IMG/VR virus record: IMGVR_UViG_3300047370_000100
Location: 1 to 20,411 of that record
Origin: a virus
Direction: 5' to 3' (one strand)
Length of the DNA: 20,411 nucleotides
Shown here: positions 18,924 through 20,411 of the stretch, piece by piece
How positions within the stretch are numbered: the stretch's first letter is position 1
How the letters are laid out: each line of letters starts with the position of its first letter
Made by a program: the position numbers and the translations under genes
Notes under the pieces: model-generated
Databases searched by the model: none
Seen by the model: only the letters and a program-made list of their open reading frames with translations
Told to the model about the DNA's origin: nothing

Positions 18924-20411
18924 GAATTTCCAACAATACTTGGTCGAAGAAGAACGTGAGGTATTTTTCACGTTTGGTCGGATGAATCCGCCAACGATTG
19001 GTCATGGCAAAGTTATTGACACTATTGTCAAGAAGTCAAAGGGGTCTGACTATAAAATCTTTTTGTCCCAATCACAGGGCGCAAAAGACCCACTGTCGTA
19101 TTCTGACAAAGTAAAACATATGCGTAAGATGTTCCCAAAACATGGTCGTAACATCATCGTAGATAAAAAAGTAAAGAATGTATTTGATGTCGCTTCTAAA
19201 CTGTATGACATGGGTTACAAGAAAATCACGATGGTGGTCGGTGAAGACCGTTTGCGTGAGTTCGATGTCCTGTTGAATAAATACAACGGTAAGAAAGCAA
19301 AACACGGTTTCTATAACTTCGAATCAATCAATATCGTATCTGCGGGTCAACGCGACCCTGACGCAGAAGGTGTAGAGGGAATGTCTGCATCTAAACAACG
19401 TGCAAACGCAAAGGAAAATGACTATCAATCATTTAGTCAAGGTGTCCCGTCAAGTATGTCAGACCGCGACACTCGCAAACTCTTCAACGATGTTCGCACG
19501 GGATTGGGACTAAAAGAAGAACGCTCCTTCAAACGACACATTGACTTGGGTAAACTGGATGACACTCGCGAGGCATATGTCGAAGGTAAACTATTTGAAT
19601 TGGGTGACACTGTTGTTATCAAAGAAAGTGATGAAGTCGGTATCATATCTGTTCTGGGTGCGAACTATGTCATCGTTGAATGTGGTAATAAGAGACTCCG
19701 TAAATGGTTGAATGCAATAGAACTGGTCGAGAAGAAATCACGCCAAGACACAGAGATTGGTAAGGATGTCAAGGGGACGCAACCCGCAAAGTATTATGCG
19801 AAGGATGCTGAAGGCGATGACATGTCAAAGTCAACCAAGAAGAAACGTGCCGCACATTTCAAGAAAGGTGCTGCAAAAGACGATGATGACCCGTCTGCAT
19901 ACAAACCAGCGCCAGGTGACAAGGATGCAAAGACGAAACCGTCTAAGTATACCAAAGCATTCAAGGACATGTATGAAGAGTCAGAACTTGACGAAAGAGT
20001 ATTTGGTAAGACTGGCCCATTTGGTGGTAAGGGTGGTTCAATAGTTTTACTCCCTGATTTGGATAAGAAACTTGACCAAATTATTAACAAAAAAGACTAC
20101 AGGGATGCGGTTCGTGCGTATCTAAACTTTAGAAGAAAAAACAAATCTGACCCTAAAAAACAGGGTAGGAGTAGAGAGAATATTGCATTTGACTTTTTCA
20201 AAAGTTATGGATTGAGTAGTCCTAGACAAATGATTAAGTATATTGATGGTCTTGTTCAGAAGGGTAAACTGCCGAAACAATTAGCGATTGCAGAAGTAAG
20301 TGAAGACGCAGTAAAACAGGCGAAAGACCGTATCAAATCAGAGAAAGAACGTGATAAACAAAAACACGATACCATGTTAGACCGTGCAAGAATCGCACGA
20401 GCACACGCAAA
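18916..20411 (+). CDS. TxGH nucleotidyltransferase (cytidylyltransferase-like) with capsid targeting leader, 3' partial
   Basis: At least 498 codons from GTG 18916, open to the end of the window. The start MIKNFQQYLVEE resembles the T4 capsid targeting leader. Next comes a nucleotidyltransferase domain: FTFGRMNPPTIGHGK with T27-x-G-H30 binding the nucleotide, VVGEDRLREFD (107-117), and SASKQR (157-162) in the place of the ISSTxxR motif. This superfamily joins NMP groups to small molecules (NMN, FMN, phosphopantetheine); the substrate is unclear. A KOW-like beta segment follows (about 227-270, GDTVVIKESDEVGIIS), then a DUF5872-like Lys/Asp linker (276-346, with YKPAPGDKDAKTKPSKY) and a helical C-terminal domain. 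GTG is chosen because it makes the GTGATTAA overlap and restores the whole leader. Confidence 0.75.
   Translation, partial: MIKNFQQYLVEEEREVFFTFGRMNPPTIGHGKVIDTIVKKSKGSDYKIFLSQSQGAKDPLSYSDKVKHMRKMFPKHGRNIIVDKKVKNVFDVASKLYDMGYKKITMVVGEDRLREFDVLLNKYNGKKAKHGFYNFESINIVSAGQRDPDAEGVEGMSASKQRANAKENDYQSFSQGVPSSMSDRDTRKLFNDVRTGLGLKEERSFKRHIDLGKLDDTREAYVEGKLFELGDTVVIKESDEVGIISVLGANYVIVECGNKRLRKWLNAIELVEKKSRQDTEIGKDVKGTQPAKYYAKDAEGDDMSKSTKKKRAAHFKKGAAKDDDDPSAYKPAPGDKDAKTKPSKYTKAFKDMYEESELDERVFGKTGPFGGKGGSIVLLPDLDKKLDQIINKKDYRDAVRAYLNFRRKNKSDPKKQGRSRENIAFDFFKSYGLSSPRQMIKYIDGLVQKGKLPKQLAIAEVSEDAVKQAKDRIKSEKERDKQKHDTMLDRARIARAHA

Overview
This window is best read as part of the genome of a T4-like marine myovirus. 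The genes are dense and all on the + strand, with most junctions overlapping by 1 to 30 bases. Exact copies of the T4-type late promoter TATAAATA stand in front of operons (2688, 5508, 16128). The gene content is that of marine T4-like phages: several 2-oxoglutarate/Fe(II) oxygenases, a SleB-like cell wall hydrolase, a DUF932 protein, a RecB-like nuclease, a ligase-like DUF6267-type protein and a TxGH nucleotidyltransferase. A circularly permuted tmRNA of the alphaproteobacterial kind and a tRNA-Pro suggest an alphaproteobacterial host or ancestry; that host call is inference.

Layout. 1-1877: end of an upstream gene, a diverged oxygenase-fold protein, then a consensus sigma70 promoter driving a SleB-like hydrolase, a DUF3310 protein and a small basic protein. 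1874-2692: a second sigma70 promoter, a structured RNA leader and three small genes of unknown function. 2688-5486: a late operon that opens with a permuted tmRNA (tag ANDNYAHEDYALAA) and continues with a pseudoazurin-like copper protein, two small membrane proteins, tRNA-Pro(UGG), a TauD-like dioxygenase and an Asp/Asn-hydroxylase-like protein, closed by an intrinsic terminator.

5508-11376: a second late operon. It holds two small one-pass membrane proteins, CsgF, CsgG (frame broken near its 3' end), an Asp-rich curlin-like secreted protein, a secreted FecR-domain protein, a CHASE2 class III nucleotide cyclase with all main catalytic residues, and a 2OG oxygenase. Together these look like a phage-borne curli-type secretion module joined to an envelope-sensing second-messenger module.

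11373-12439: a DUF932 gene with its own sigma70 promoter and a strong hairpin terminator that lies inside the start of the next gene. 12370-14346: two tandem Asp/Asn-hydroxylase paralogues, a 53-residue protein and a Prx5-type peroxiredoxin, joined by repeated 8-base ATGATTAA stop/start overlaps. 14376-16132: a sigma70 operon of two different HExxH metalloproteases and a RecB-like nuclease. 16128-20411: a block behind a combined late and extended -10 promoter. Its proteins are a possible PD-(D/E)XK-like protein, a ligase-like nucleotidyltransferase, a very basic protein and a TxGH nucleotidyltransferase that runs off the window. Two of these, and less clearly a third, begin with a peptide resembling the T4 capsid targeting sequence, so they may be head cargo injected with the DNA.

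All calls come from reading the sequence; no database search was run. No CRISPR array, insertion sequence, integrase or attachment site was seen.
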